Positions 15,724 to 23,155 of a stretch of 29,074 bases of DNA are shown here, in pieces. The notes beneath the pieces are model-generated. The model saw nothing but the letters and a program-made list of their open reading frames with translations. It had not been told where the DNA came from and made no database searches. The translations under genes were made by a program, and so were the position numbers. The stretch is from contig JBCCMP010000008.1 in the NCBI GenBank assembly GCA_039026295.1, positions 1 to 29,074 on the forward strand, written 5' to 3'. Every line of letters begins with the position of its first letter. The stretch's first letter is position 1. Origin of the DNA: Thermohalobaculum sp039026295. Lineage in GTDB: Bacteria; Pseudomonadota; Alphaproteobacteria; Rhodobacterales; Rhodobacteraceae.

Positions 15724-16623
15724 TCAAAAGCCGTCGTACAATCCGCCATTGCTGGGAAAACCGCTGGAGATCTGTGAATTCTCAGCAACAAAATCGTCGA
15801 ACTTCCGTCGAACGGCTCTCAAATGCTCGCGGTCCATGTCCTCGATTTCTGCGACCAGCGCGTCGAATCTGCGCTTAAACAGTTCCAGGTGCTTGATCTT
15901 GGCGACGCTCACATCTGGGTAGACCGGCATAAACAGTTGCACTGGTATCTGGTGACGGCGCAGCCATGGCCAGAACTGGCCGAATTCACCTGCTCCACTC
16001 GCGGGGTAACCGACCGTATTTTCGAATATCCGGTCGAAATCGGCACCAAGCGTTTCGGCGATATCACGCATGTAGACTTTGAGATCGCCGTCAAAAGACA
16101 CAATCGTAAGAAGCATGCTTGGGCAGTCAACACGCGATGGATCGTTGCGTGCGCCGCGTCGCTCTGCAAAGCCTTTCAAGGCCATGAGTTGCCCAATCAC
16201 CGCCTGGCGTTGGGCCTCGTTGGGAATATGCTGTGCGTGCGCGATCTGTGCCGTGATGCTATCGGCCAGATCAGGATCTTCTATGTAAGGATCAAGCGGC
16301 GCGGGCGCGCCTTCATCATCCTTCTTCAAAAGATCAACATCTTCTCCACCCGGCCCCTCGGCCAGAAGTCTGGCACCTTGCAGGAATTGCTCCGGGCGCA
16401 GAATGATGAGACGACCAAAGTGGATACTTGGGATGCGCGATAACTCGATTGGCAGACCCATCTTGGCCCGATCATCAATTCCGGCGATGACCTCGGCCAG
16501 GCGCTCTTCATAGGTCCGGCGCTCGTTCGGAATTCTCCCGTTGATTATTGGCGTAAGAACCGCAACTTCGGTCGCGCCGCCAACATCGGACGACTTCGCC
16601 CAATCAATGGTGTCCCATGCCAT
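15724..16623 (-). CDS. Unassigned partner protein of the DyP-P450 fusion
   Basis: This 299-residue protein is the first gene of a two-gene unit; the DyP-P450 gene starts 23 bases after its stop. Two segments have the look of duplicated alpha/beta ferredoxin-like units: IPSIHFGRLIILRPEQFLQG (about residues 63-82) and MLLTIVSFDGDLKVYMRDI (about 167-185), followed by DRIFENTVGYP. DyP peroxidases are built from two such folds, so this could be a heme-free relative or an ancestral N-terminal part of the partner enzyme. I vaguely recall similar sequences beside or inside large DyP-type proteins, but this is unverified. The C-terminal ~60 residues are charged and helical (KIKHLELFKRRFDALVAEIE). There is no signal peptide. 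The start at 16623 has GGGGGAG just upstream; the frame extends to 16683 without support. A role in substrate delivery or complex formation is inference. Confidence 0.8.
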   Translation of the reverse strand: MAWDTIDWAKSSDVGGATEVAVLTPIINGRIPNERRTYEERLAEVIAGIDDRAKMGLPIELSRIPSIHFGRLIILRPEQFLQGARLLAEGPGGEDVDLLKKDDEGAPAPLDPYIEDPDLADSITAQIAHAQHIPNEAQRQAVIGQLMALKGFAERRGARNDPSRVDCPSMLLTIVSFDGDLKVYMRDIAETLGADFDRIFENTVGYPASGAGEFGQFWPWLRRHQIPVQLFMPVYPDVSVAKIKHLELFKRRFDALVAEIEDMDREHLRAVRRKFDDFVAENSQISSGFPSNGGLYDGF

Positions 16624-16952
16624 AGCTCCCCCAAACCCCCGGAATATGCGATCGCACCCAATCCGACGCTCATTCCATGCCAAGATGCCGCAGACAGTAT
16701 GTGAGATTTACCACAATCCCTGATCTGTCCATAGCCGTTCGCCAGCGGACGGTGTCTCAATTCTGGTTAAAGGGGACAATCCAAACTGGCGTGGTACAGC
16801 TTATGATCAACTTTACAGTTCTGCTCACACGCTCACCGGGAAATTTGATTTAAGTTTAAAATAAATCGCAAAACCCGCATTGATCCGCGGCAAATTATCC
16901 GTGAATGATACGGGACACGGGCATTCGGATGCCTTTTTGGGAGGAAACCACA
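16624..16952. other. Divergent control region between the DyP-P450 unit and the ABC importer
   Basis: This 329-base stretch has no gene and must hold promoters firing in both directions. The part nearest the importer (about 16838-16866) is AT-rich. A small hairpin GGCAT/ATGCC (16920-16924 with 16929-16933, loop TCGG) followed by five Ts sits immediately before the Shine-Dalgarno sequence of the binding-protein gene and could act as a leader attenuator, though five pairs is weak. No convincing operator was found. Confidence 0.5.
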
Positions 16953-18083
16953 ATGAAATCGTTCCTGGCTGCCGTGACGGGCCTCGCCCTCGCCGCCACA
17001 ACTACCACCGCGGCGGATCTGAAGGTCGGTATGATCACCACGTTGTCCGGAGGCGGCGCTCAACTGGGTCTTGATGTGCGCGACGGCTTCATGCTGGCGG
17101 TAAAGCAATCCGGCAAAGACATCGAGGTCATCGTTGAGGACGATCAGCGAAAGCCGGACATCGCCGTGCAACTTGCCGATAAAATGTTGCAGTCCGACAA
17201 GGTCGACGTGATGACCGGCATTATCTGGTCAAACCTGTTGATCCCGGTAGCCACGTCGGTCACCCGACAAGGTGTCTTCTATCTTTCACCGAATGCCGGA
17301 GCGTCAGTCATGGCGACCAAGAACTGCCATCAGAACTATTTCAATGTCAGTTGGCAGAACGATGACCTGCCCATGGCGTCAGGGGTCGCTGCCAATGCGG
17401 AGGGGCGTAAAAAAGCGTTCCTGTTGGCGCCCAACTATCCCGCCGGCAAAGACATGGCGACCGGTTACAAACGCACGTTCGAAGGTGACGTTGTGGCCGA
17501 AGTGTACACCAAACTGGGTCAAAAGGACTATGCAGCCGAGATTGCTCAGATCAGGGCGTCAGGAGCAGACCACGTGTTCTATTTCTTGCCCGGCGGCATG
17601 GGCATCGCATTCATCAAACAGTACGCGCAATCGGGTGTCGATGTGGAACTCACGGGCACTGCGTTCAGCTTCGATCAGGGCATTTTGCAGGCTGTGGGCG
17701 ATGTCGCACTGGGCATCAAGAATGTCAGCCAGTGGTCCCCGGATACAGACAACGACGCCAATCGGGCGTTTGTTGCCAGCTTCACGGCAGAATATGGCAG
17801 GATCCCGTCGCTTTACGCGAGCCAAGGCTTTGACACTGCAAACCTGATCATCTCGGCTATGAACAAGGCTGCGCCTTCAGACAAAGATGCTTTCCGAGCG
17901 GCATTGAGGGAGGCCGACTTCAATGCTGTGAGGGGCAGCTTCTCGTTCTCGAAGAACCATCACCCGATCCAGGACATCTACATGCGCGAAGTGGTGAAGG
18001 AGGGCGATGTCTTCACGAACCGAACGGTCAGCGTAGCGGTGAAGGACCATATCAACGCCTACGACGATCAGTGCAGCATGTAA
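16953..18083 (+). CDS. ABC transporter substrate-binding protein, branched-chain amino acid/amide type
   Basis: The 376-residue product is the periplasmic receptor of the importer that follows. It has a Sec signal peptide (MKSFLAAVTGLALAATTTTA, cleavage before or near ADLKVG) and the type I periplasmic-binding fold of the Leu/Ile/Val group (Peripla_BP_6): KVGMITTLSGGGAQLGLDVR, VIVEDDQRKPDIAVQLADKM, then VFYLSPNAGASVMATKNC and YASQGFDTANLIISAM. The start at 16953 has TGGGAGGA seven bases upstream; the frame reaches back to 16905, but those residues do not form a signal peptide. A strong terminator follows it, so it is probably made in excess over the membrane subunits. Members of this group bind amino acids, amides, urea or aromatic acids; the ligand cannot be told from sequence. 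Confidence 0.92.
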   Translation: MKSFLAAVTGLALAATTTTAADLKVGMITTLSGGGAQLGLDVRDGFMLAVKQSGKDIEVIVEDDQRKPDIAVQLADKMLQSDKVDVMTGIIWSNLLIPVATSVTRQGVFYLSPNAGASVMATKNCHQNYFNVSWQNDDLPMASGVAANAEGRKKAFLLAPNYPAGKDMATGYKRTFEGDVVAEVYTKLGQKDYAAEIAQIRASGADHVFYFLPGGMGIAFIKQYAQSGVDVELTGTAFSFDQGILQAVGDVALGIKNVSQWSPDTDNDANRAFVASFTAEYGRIPSLYASQGFDTANLIISAMNKAAPSDKDAFRAALREADFNAVRGSFSFSKNHHPIQDIYMREVVKEGDVFTNRTVSVAVKDHINAYDDQCSM

Positions 18084-18106
18084 GCTTTGTGAAGTGCCAA
18101 GACATC

Positions 18107-18132
18107 GGGGCCGCGCGCGGCCCCTTTCTTTT
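18107..18132 (+). terminator. Intra-operon Rho-independent terminator after the binding-protein gene
   Basis: An 18-base perfect palindrome, GGGGCCGCGCGCGGCCCC (18107-18124), is followed by TTTCTTTT (18125-18132). It lies 24 bases after the binding-protein stop and before the permease genes. A partial terminator here is a common way to keep the binding protein more abundant than the rest of the importer. Confidence 0.85.
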
Positions 18133-18149
18133 GCCAATAGAGACCTGAC

Positions 18150-18299
18150 GTGACCCCAGATCTCCACGCTTACGACGCTCAGGCATTTGTGGGCTGGGTA
18201 GCCCTTTGTGACTGCGCGACTCTCGATGGGTTGCGCAAATCCGGGCCAAGGACGCGGTTGCCGCGTGGCAGCGTGCGACCGATGGAAGCCGCTTCGTGA
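18150..18299 (+). CDS. Possible 49-residue leader ORF overlapping the first permease gene
   Basis: A GTG-initiated frame of 49 codons fills the gap between the intra-operon terminator and the permease. Its TGA overlaps the permease GTG (GTGA). It encodes VTPDLHAYDAQAFVGWVALC at its start and an Arg/Pro-rich end. The upstream Shine-Dalgarno sequence is weak, and no family is recognised. The overlap suggests translational coupling, but a chance frame is at least as likely. Confidence 0.2.
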   Translation: MTPDLHAYDAQAFVGWVALCDCATLDGLRKSGPRTRLPRGSVRPMEAAS

Positions 18300-19216
18300 G
18301 CGCGGCGCTTCTGTTCGAGCAGGCCTTGAATGGCCTGCAATTCGGCATGATGCTGTTTGTTATGGCCGCGGGCCTGACTTTGGTTTTCGGCGTCATGGGG
18401 CTGATCAATCTTGCCCATGGCTCTCTCTACATGGTTGGTGCCTTTGCCTGTGCAGCGGTCGCATCATGGACCGGATCGTTCTGGCTCGGACTTATGGCAT
18501 CGCTGGCTGCCGCGGCAGCAGCAGGTGCAGTCGTTGAAATGACGGTCATACGTCGGCTTTACTCCCGAGATCATCTGGATCAGGTGCTCGCAACGTTTGC
18601 GCTGATCCTTGTCTTCTCGGAAGGCACACGCTGGATTTTTGGGTCGAACCCGCTCTTCCTCGATGTCCCAGAGGTTTTACAGGGTGCAGTCGCGTTACCC
18701 GGCATCCCCGGCTATCCGATCTATCGTCTGGTGATCATCGGCGCCGGGATATTGATTGCTGTTGGTTTGTTTCTGCTGATTTCCCGGACACGTCTTGGCA
18801 CCCGCATCCGGGCAGGCGAGTCAGACCGTGAGATGATCGCAGCGCTAGGTGTCGATATCGACCGGCTCTATACGATTGTCTTTGCCCTTGGCGCAGCGCT
18901 GGCTGGTTTTGCAGGGGCCCTGATTGGTGCGTTGCAATCGGTTGAGGTCGGGATGGGAGAACCGGTTCTGATCATGGCGTTTGTCGTCATCGTGATCGGC
19001 GGGATCGGGTCCATCCAGGGCGCTCTGGTTGGTGCGGTTCTCGTTGGTCTGACCGATACGCTTGGCCGGTTTCTTCTGCCAGAATTCTTCAAGACCTTCA
19101 TGGACCCATCCTCCGCCATTGCTACCGGATCAGCTCTCGCATCCATGCTGATATACGCTTTGATGGCGTTGGTCTTGATTCTGCGCCCGCAGGGTCTGTT
19201 CGGTGTGTCGTCATGA
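18296..19216 (+). CDS. livH: Branched-chain amino acid-type ABC permease (LivH)
   Basis: This is the first inner-membrane subunit of the importer, 306 residues with about eight hydrophobic segments. The family signature GLTLVFGVMGLINLAHGSLYMVGAF-type opening appears at about 26-50. The cytoplasmic loop ILISRTRLGTRIRAGESDREMIAALG-type segment (about residues 160-185) is the coupling region that contacts the ATPases. GGIGSIQGALVGAVLVGLTD near 238-257 is also typical. Initiation is at a GTG (18296) with GGAAG eight bases before it; no ATG in frame would leave the first helix intact. It ends 10 bases before the second permease start. Confidence 0.93.
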   Translation: MSAALLFEQALNGLQFGMMLFVMAAGLTLVFGVMGLINLAHGSLYMVGAFACAAVASWTGSFWLGLMASLAAAAAAGAVVEMTVIRRLYSRDHLDQVLATFALILVFSEGTRWIFGSNPLFLDVPEVLQGAVALPGIPGYPIYRLVIIGAGILIAVGLFLLISRTRLGTRIRAGESDREMIAALGVDIDRLYTIVFALGAALAGFAGALIGALQSVEVGMGEPVLIMAFVVIVIGGIGSIQGALVGAVLVGLTDTLGRFLLPEFFKTFMDPSSAIATGSALASMLIYALMALVLILRPQGLFGVSS

Positions 19217-19226
19217 GAGCTTCGTC

Positions 19227-20273
19227 ATGACTATGGCAACCAGAGAAAACGGGACCAATGTCGCGGTAGCCGGTATTCTGGCCTCTATAGTCGTTTATGC
19301 GCTTTTAGCCGACGAACCCTTTCTGATCACGTTGGCCACCAGGGTCGTCATTTTCGCCATTGCCGCCGTCGGCCTGAATTTGGCCCTTGGATATGGCGGC
19401 CTTGTCAGCTTCGGCCATGCCGCTTTCTTCGGCATTGGCGGATTTGCGGCAGGCATTCTTGCCAGTCACGCTCAGGACTACACTGCTGTCTTCGAGAGCC
19501 CGTTCCTGCTGGAGGGCACGAACCAGATGTTGATCATCTGGCCGGTCGCACTTGTCGCCGCCGCCCTCGCAGCCCTGGCGATTGGCGCACTCAGCCTGCG
19601 CACATCGGGCGTCTACTTTATCATGATCACACTCGCGTTTGCGCAGATGATCTACTATTTCGCGATTTCCTGGCCGCGCTACGGCGGTGAGGACGGATTG
19701 TCGATTTACACTCGCAACGCGTTTCCGGGCGCAGATCCTTATTCGAACCTGCATTTCTTCCTGATCGCTGTTCTGGCATTAGCGATCTCGATGCTCGTGG
19801 TCTGGCGGATCACCAATGCGCGGTTCGGGCTGGCGCTGCAAGCTGCCCGGCAAAACCCGGGTCGCGTGAGTGCCGCAGGCATCAAGCCGTACAATGTCCG
19901 CCTCACAGCATTCGTCCTGTCCGCCATGATAACCGGTTTGGCAGGCGCGCTTTACGTGGACCTGATCAAGTTTGTCTCGCCTGCGATGATGTCGTGGCAT
20001 ATCTCCGGCGAGATCATGATCATCGTTATTCTTGGAGGTGTCGGTCGCCTGTTCGGGCCGCTTGCAGGTGCACTGATGTTTGTCTTTATGGAACACTGGC
20101 TGGGGACTTCGCTGAAAGAGGTTCTGCCCCGGGAAGGCGCATTCTGGGACTTCATCCAAGGATTTCTGGAACATTGGCGGATCCTGCTTGGTCTCACGCT
20201 GCTCGCTGTGGTGCTCTTCGCCAAAGGCGGAATAATCGGCATCCTTGCGGGCGGGGGTCGTGGCCATGGGTGA
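19227..20273 (+). CDS. livM: Branched-chain amino acid-type ABC permease (LivM)
   Basis: This is the second permease subunit, 348 residues, with about nine or ten hydrophobic segments. Family landmarks are AVGLNLALGYGGLVSFGHAAFFGIGGFAA near residues 40-70, the coupling loop ARFGLALQAARQNPGRVSAAGI near 195-216, and GEIMIIVILGGVGRLFGPLAGA near 255-276. I chose the ATG at 19227 (GAGAG upstream) over a GTG at 19203 that lies inside livH. Its 3' end overlaps the first ATPase gene by eight bases, a sign of coupled translation. Confidence 0.93.
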   Translation: MTMATRENGTNVAVAGILASIVVYALLADEPFLITLATRVVIFAIAAVGLNLALGYGGLVSFGHAAFFGIGGFAAGILASHAQDYTAVFESPFLLEGTNQMLIIWPVALVAAALAALAIGALSLRTSGVYFIMITLAFAQMIYYFAISWPRYGGEDGLSIYTRNAFPGADPYSNLHFFLIAVLALAISMLVVWRITNARFGLALQAARQNPGRVSAAGIKPYNVRLTAFVLSAMITGLAGALYVDLIKFVSPAMMSWHISGEIMIIVILGGVGRLFGPLAGALMFVFMEHWLGTSLKEVLPREGAFWDFIQGFLEHWRILLGLTLLAVVLFAKGGIIGILAGGGRGHG

Positions 20274-21018
20274 ACCAGTTCTGGACATCCGTGGAATTTC
20301 AAAGAGTTTCGGGGCATTGAAGGCGTCCGATGACGTTTCGCTATCGTTGATGCCAGGCGAAATTCACGCGCTGATCGGTCCGAACGGCGCGGGCAAATCC
20401 ACACTCGTTAAGCAGATCGCCGGTGAACTCGCATCCGACAGCGGAAGCATCAGCTTTTGCGGCGCCGATATCTCCAGCCTCGGTCCGGAAGCACGTGCTC
20501 GTGCAGGGCTGGCGCGCAGCTTTCAGGTCTCTTCAATCCTGCCAGAGATGTCGGCGCTCGAGAATGTGGAGCTTGCTGTCATGGGGCAAAGCAAGCGCAT
20601 CTTTGGCTTCTTCCGTCGCAGCCTGACAGACGCGCGGCTGGCAGAGCCTGCGAGCCGGCATCTGTTGCGGGTGGGGCTGGAGCATCGTGCAGACGTACCT
20701 GCGGCAGAACTTTCCCATGGCGAGCGGCGGCAGCTTGAGATCGCGATGGCGCTTGCCTTGAAACCCAAGGCGTTTCTGCTGGATGAGCCCATGGCAGGGA
20801 TGGGTCCTGAAGGATCACAGCGCCTCACGGGATTTCTTGATGGCCTGCGCTCGGAAGCGCCGCTTCTGCTGATCGAGCATGACATGGATGCGGTGTTTAG
20901 GTTGGCTGATCGGATCAGCGTCCTCGTCTACGGGCGCATCATCGCCTCAGGATCCGTTGCAGAGATCCGCAGCAATGCCGAGGTACGCTCCGCCTATCTG
21001 GGCGACGAGGCTGCGTGA
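20266..21018 (+). CDS. livG: ABC transporter ATP-binding protein (LivG)
   Basis: This is a cytoplasmic ATPase of the importer, 250 residues. Walker A GPNGAGKST is at about 39-47, the signature is LSHGERRQLEIAMAL, and Walker B is AFLLDEPMAGMGPEG, followed by the switch His in LLIEHDMDAVF. LARSFQVSSILPEMSALENV is the LivG-type Q-loop segment. The start at 20266 overlaps the livM stop. The signature deviates slightly from LSGGQ (LSHGE), which is normal in this subfamily. The stop overlaps the ATG of livF by one base. Confidence 0.94.
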   Translation: MGEPVLDIRGISKSFGALKASDDVSLSLMPGEIHALIGPNGAGKSTLVKQIAGELASDSGSISFCGADISSLGPEARARAGLARSFQVSSILPEMSALENVELAVMGQSKRIFGFFRRSLTDARLAEPASRHLLRVGLEHRADVPAAELSHGERRQLEIAMALALKPKAFLLDEPMAGMGPEGSQRLTGFLDGLRSEAPLLLIEHDMDAVFRLADRISVLVYGRIIASGSVAEIRSNAEVRSAYLGDEAA

Positions 21019-21719
21019 TGGCGCACCTTTTACAAGCGACCGGTCTTGAAGCTCATTATGGGGCCAGCCAGGCCTTGTTCGGGGTGGACCTGAACATTGC
21101 GACCGGAGAGGTCGTTGCCCTTATGGGGCGCAACGGGATGGGCAAAACCACCACGATCCGCACAATCTGCCGCATGACGCCTTTGTCTGCCGGATCGGTG
21201 TTTCTGGAGGGCGCGGATCTGGGTGCCATGAGATCCCACCACGCTGCCCGTGCCGGGCTGGGTCTTGTGCCGGAGGGTCGGCGCTGTTTTCCTAACCTGT
21301 CCGTGCAGGAAAATCTGACGGCGGCAGCACGTACGACACGCTGGTCGCAAGCTTGGACTCTGGACACGGTGACGGATCTGTTTCCAAGACTGGCGGAGCG
21401 GGCCACGCAGAAGGCCAGTTCTCTGTCCGGCGGTGAACAGCAGATGCTGGCGATCGGCCGCGCTCTGATGACGAACCCGCGTCTGCTGATCCTGGACGAG
21501 GCGACCGAGGGACTTGCACCCACGGTTCGTTCAGAAATCTGGGCGGCGATCCGGTCATTGAAGTCGTCCGGGCTGTCGATCCTGATCGTCGACAAGTCCC
21601 TTAAAGATCTGATGTCCCTGGCTGATCAGTGTGCGATTCTGGAACGGGGGCGCACCGTCTGGGCAGGCGTGCCCGCGGAATTAACTGACGATGTCACAAG
21701 CCGATTGCTCGGCGTCTGA
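21018..21719 (+). CDS. livF: ABC transporter ATP-binding protein (LivF)
   Basis: This is the second ATPase, 233 residues. Walker A GRNGMGKTT is at about 36-44, the family-specific GLGLVPEGRRCFPNLSVQEN follows, the signature is LSGGEQQMLAIGRAL, and Walker B is LLILDEATEGLAP. In most ABC ATPases the switch loop after Walker B carries a His; here the segment reads LIVDKSLKDLMSLAD, with Asp-Lys where LivF proteins often have Glu-Gln, so the usual His is absent. Translation starts at the ATG in TGATG; a GTG three bases earlier is also in frame. It is the last gene of the importer. Confidence 0.93.
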   Translation: MAHLLQATGLEAHYGASQALFGVDLNIATGEVVALMGRNGMGKTTTIRTICRMTPLSAGSVFLEGADLGAMRSHHAARAGLGLVPEGRRCFPNLSVQENLTAAARTTRWSQAWTLDTVTDLFPRLAERATQKASSLSGGEQQMLAIGRALMTNPRLLILDEATEGLAPTVRSEIWAAIRSLKSSGLSILIVDKSLKDLMSLADQCAILERGRTVWAGVPAELTDDVTSRLLGV

Positions 21720-21777
21720 CCTTCAAGACCAGCTCTTTGCTCCGACTCTCCGTAGTCACCGAGCTCATCGCTCAAAC

Positions 21778-21793
21778 TATACAAATTTGTATA
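21778..21793. promoter_or_regulatory. Perfect 16-bp AT-rich palindrome, candidate operator
   Basis: TATACAAATTTGTATA is a perfect palindrome in the 189-base gap between livF and the gene at 21909, within an AT-rich stretch running to about 21850. Its shape resembles MarR/OhrR-type operators (TACAAnnnTTGTA-like), but no such regulator is in the window. It would sit about 115-130 bases upstream of the next start codon. Confidence 0.45.
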
Positions 21794-21908
21794 AATTTAA
21801 ATATCAGATTGAACATCAAATTCCATATTGGTACGATTCGACTCACTTAAACAGCACTTTCAAACTCTGCGGTCATTTTCAGACCGATTGACACAAGGAC
21901 TAGGAAAA

Positions 21909-22919
21909 ATGCCCTTCGAGACCCCCGATGGCGGCTATGTTGAACTCGATGCCGTAGGTGTAAAGCCGAAAAAGAAATGGACGTTCAAGAACCCGTTCAA
22001 AAAGAAAACGAAGCACAGCTTCGTCTCCACCGATAAAATGTTCGACGACGACTTCAACTTCACGAAGGATGATTTTGACGACGAAGATTGGCATGATGAT
22101 GCCTATGTCGTGACGAGCCCGTCACAGGCCAAAAAGGTCGACATGACGTTGACCAAACTTCCCAAATCGGCAGGCGGTGACAAAACGCTGGAGAAGGCGA
22201 TCGCAGATTCCCGTTTCATGGGCAACCGAGCATGGAAATGTCCTTCGAAGCTGGAAACCACAGTGAGCGCATTGGGCGGCGTCGGTAGCCTTATGGAAGG
22301 TGTTATCGAGACGGCAATCGGATCGAAAAGCCGGATCAAGCAAGAAGTCCCGATGAGCAAGAAGCGCTGGGCCACGTTCGTCTCGGCGCTCGAAGCCGCC
22401 CTTGTCACCGAACCGATCCCAGTGGTCGGATCTTTCATTTCTCCGTTTGCCATTGTCATTAAGAGCGCGGCAGAGGGGAAAGGTGTCGGCAATGTCGTGC
22501 GCGATGCCGCCGCTGTTGAGTTGGCGAGCCTTGTTGACGGTGCCCTCGGGGCCTTGTCGGGCGGGATCTATTCGGTTGCGACCGAGATCAGCGGGCAGGT
22601 TGTCTTCAGCCTGACGGTTCTGATCAAGGCGCATTACTACTTTAGCACCTGGAAATCGACGCAACTGCACATCGACGGACAGATCCTGAAGCTGAAGCAG
22701 GCCTATGCGTCGGCAGATAAGATGGGAATTTCAGACAAGATGCAGTCGAAGTACGAGAAGCACCTTGTTTGGATGCAGCGCCAGTCGAAGAAGTGCGCCG
22801 AGCGCGGTCCCGGCTACGAGAAGGTCATCGATACCTTCGAGAAGAAACTGAAGGCGTCCTGGGCAAAGATGAACAAGGACGAGATCGAATTGGCGGCATA
22901 CATCGACTCGGCGAAGTAA
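21909..22919 (+). CDS. Charge-segregated protein with hydrophobic core, unknown function
   Basis: The product has 336 residues and no signal peptide. About residues 19-37 form a basic cluster (KPKKKWTFKNPFKKKTKH) directly followed by an acidic, aromatic cluster at about 46-64 (DDDFNFTKDDFDDEDWHDD). Residues 115-250 include glycine-rich and hydrophobic stretches (ALGGVGSLMEGVIETAIGS; VGSFISPFAIVIKSAAEG; ASLVDGALGALSGGIYSVA; GQVVFSLTVLIKAHYYF) that could insert in a membrane or form a helical hairpin. The C-terminal ~85 residues are Lys-rich and helical (KMQSKYEKHLVWMQRQSKK). I do not recognise the family; the arrangement is reminiscent of membrane-active or secreted effector-like proteins, which is inference only. 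The start at 21909 has AAGGACTAGGA upstream; the longer frame to 21828 lacks support. Lysine content is higher than in neighbouring proteins. Confidence 0.75.
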   Translation: MPFETPDGGYVELDAVGVKPKKKWTFKNPFKKKTKHSFVSTDKMFDDDFNFTKDDFDDEDWHDDAYVVTSPSQAKKVDMTLTKLPKSAGGDKTLEKAIADSRFMGNRAWKCPSKLETTVSALGGVGSLMEGVIETAIGSKSRIKQEVPMSKKRWATFVSALEAALVTEPIPVVGSFISPFAIVIKSAAEGKGVGNVVRDAAAVELASLVDGALGALSGGIYSVATEISGQVVFSLTVLIKAHYYFSTWKSTQLHIDGQILKLKQAYASADKMGISDKMQSKYEKHLVWMQRQSKKCAERGPGYEKVIDTFEKKLKASWAKMNKDEIELAAYIDSAK

Positions 22920-22934
22920 ACTGCCCCGCAAGCG

Positions 22935-22990
22935 GCCCGAACGTCAGTTTCGGGCTGGATCCGCGCCCCGGCAGCCAGTCGCTGCCGGGG
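22935..22990 (+). terminator. Two consecutive hairpins downstream of the 336-residue protein gene
   Basis: First hairpin: GCCCGAA 22935-22941 with TTCGGGC 22949-22955. Second: CCCCGGCAG 22966-22974 with CTGCCGGGG 22982-22990, nine GC-rich pairs. They begin 16 bases after the stop codon. There is no T run, so Rho-independent termination is uncertain. Confidence 0.4.
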
Positions 22991-23086
22991 CCACTGCGAA
23001 GAGGCCAGAAAACCACCAACCTTTGCATGAACGGGGCCGGACGAGGTCGAGTACCATCGGAATTAAAAATTTATTTAAAAGTTAAA

Positions 23087-23115
23087 TTGACATTTTGATC
23101 TGGCCACATTACGTT
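23087..23115 (+). promoter_or_regulatory. Candidate promoter for the 68-residue ORF
   Basis: A perfect TTGACA (23087-23092) is followed after 17 bases by TACGTT (23110-23115), a weak -10. The region upstream is AT-rich. ACGTTAACGT (23111-23120) is a perfect 10-bp palindrome overlapping the -10 and could be a repressor site. The start codon at 23156 would be about 35 bases downstream of the expected transcription start. Confidence 0.45.
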
Positions 23116-23155
23116 AACGTCATCAGTCCGGCAGCCTTATAGAGAGGACGAAAAA

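Noticed and set aside
15701..15727. TTG start at 15727 for the DyP-P450 gene, overlapping the upstream stop
   Set aside because: The ATG at 15700 has a better Shine-Dalgarno sequence (GAGG eight bases before) and TTG is rare; the difference is nine residues.
23059..23086. TTAA-rich stretch considered as a CtrA site
   Set aside because: The TTAA elements are not spaced by seven bases; it is simply AT-rich promoter DNA.
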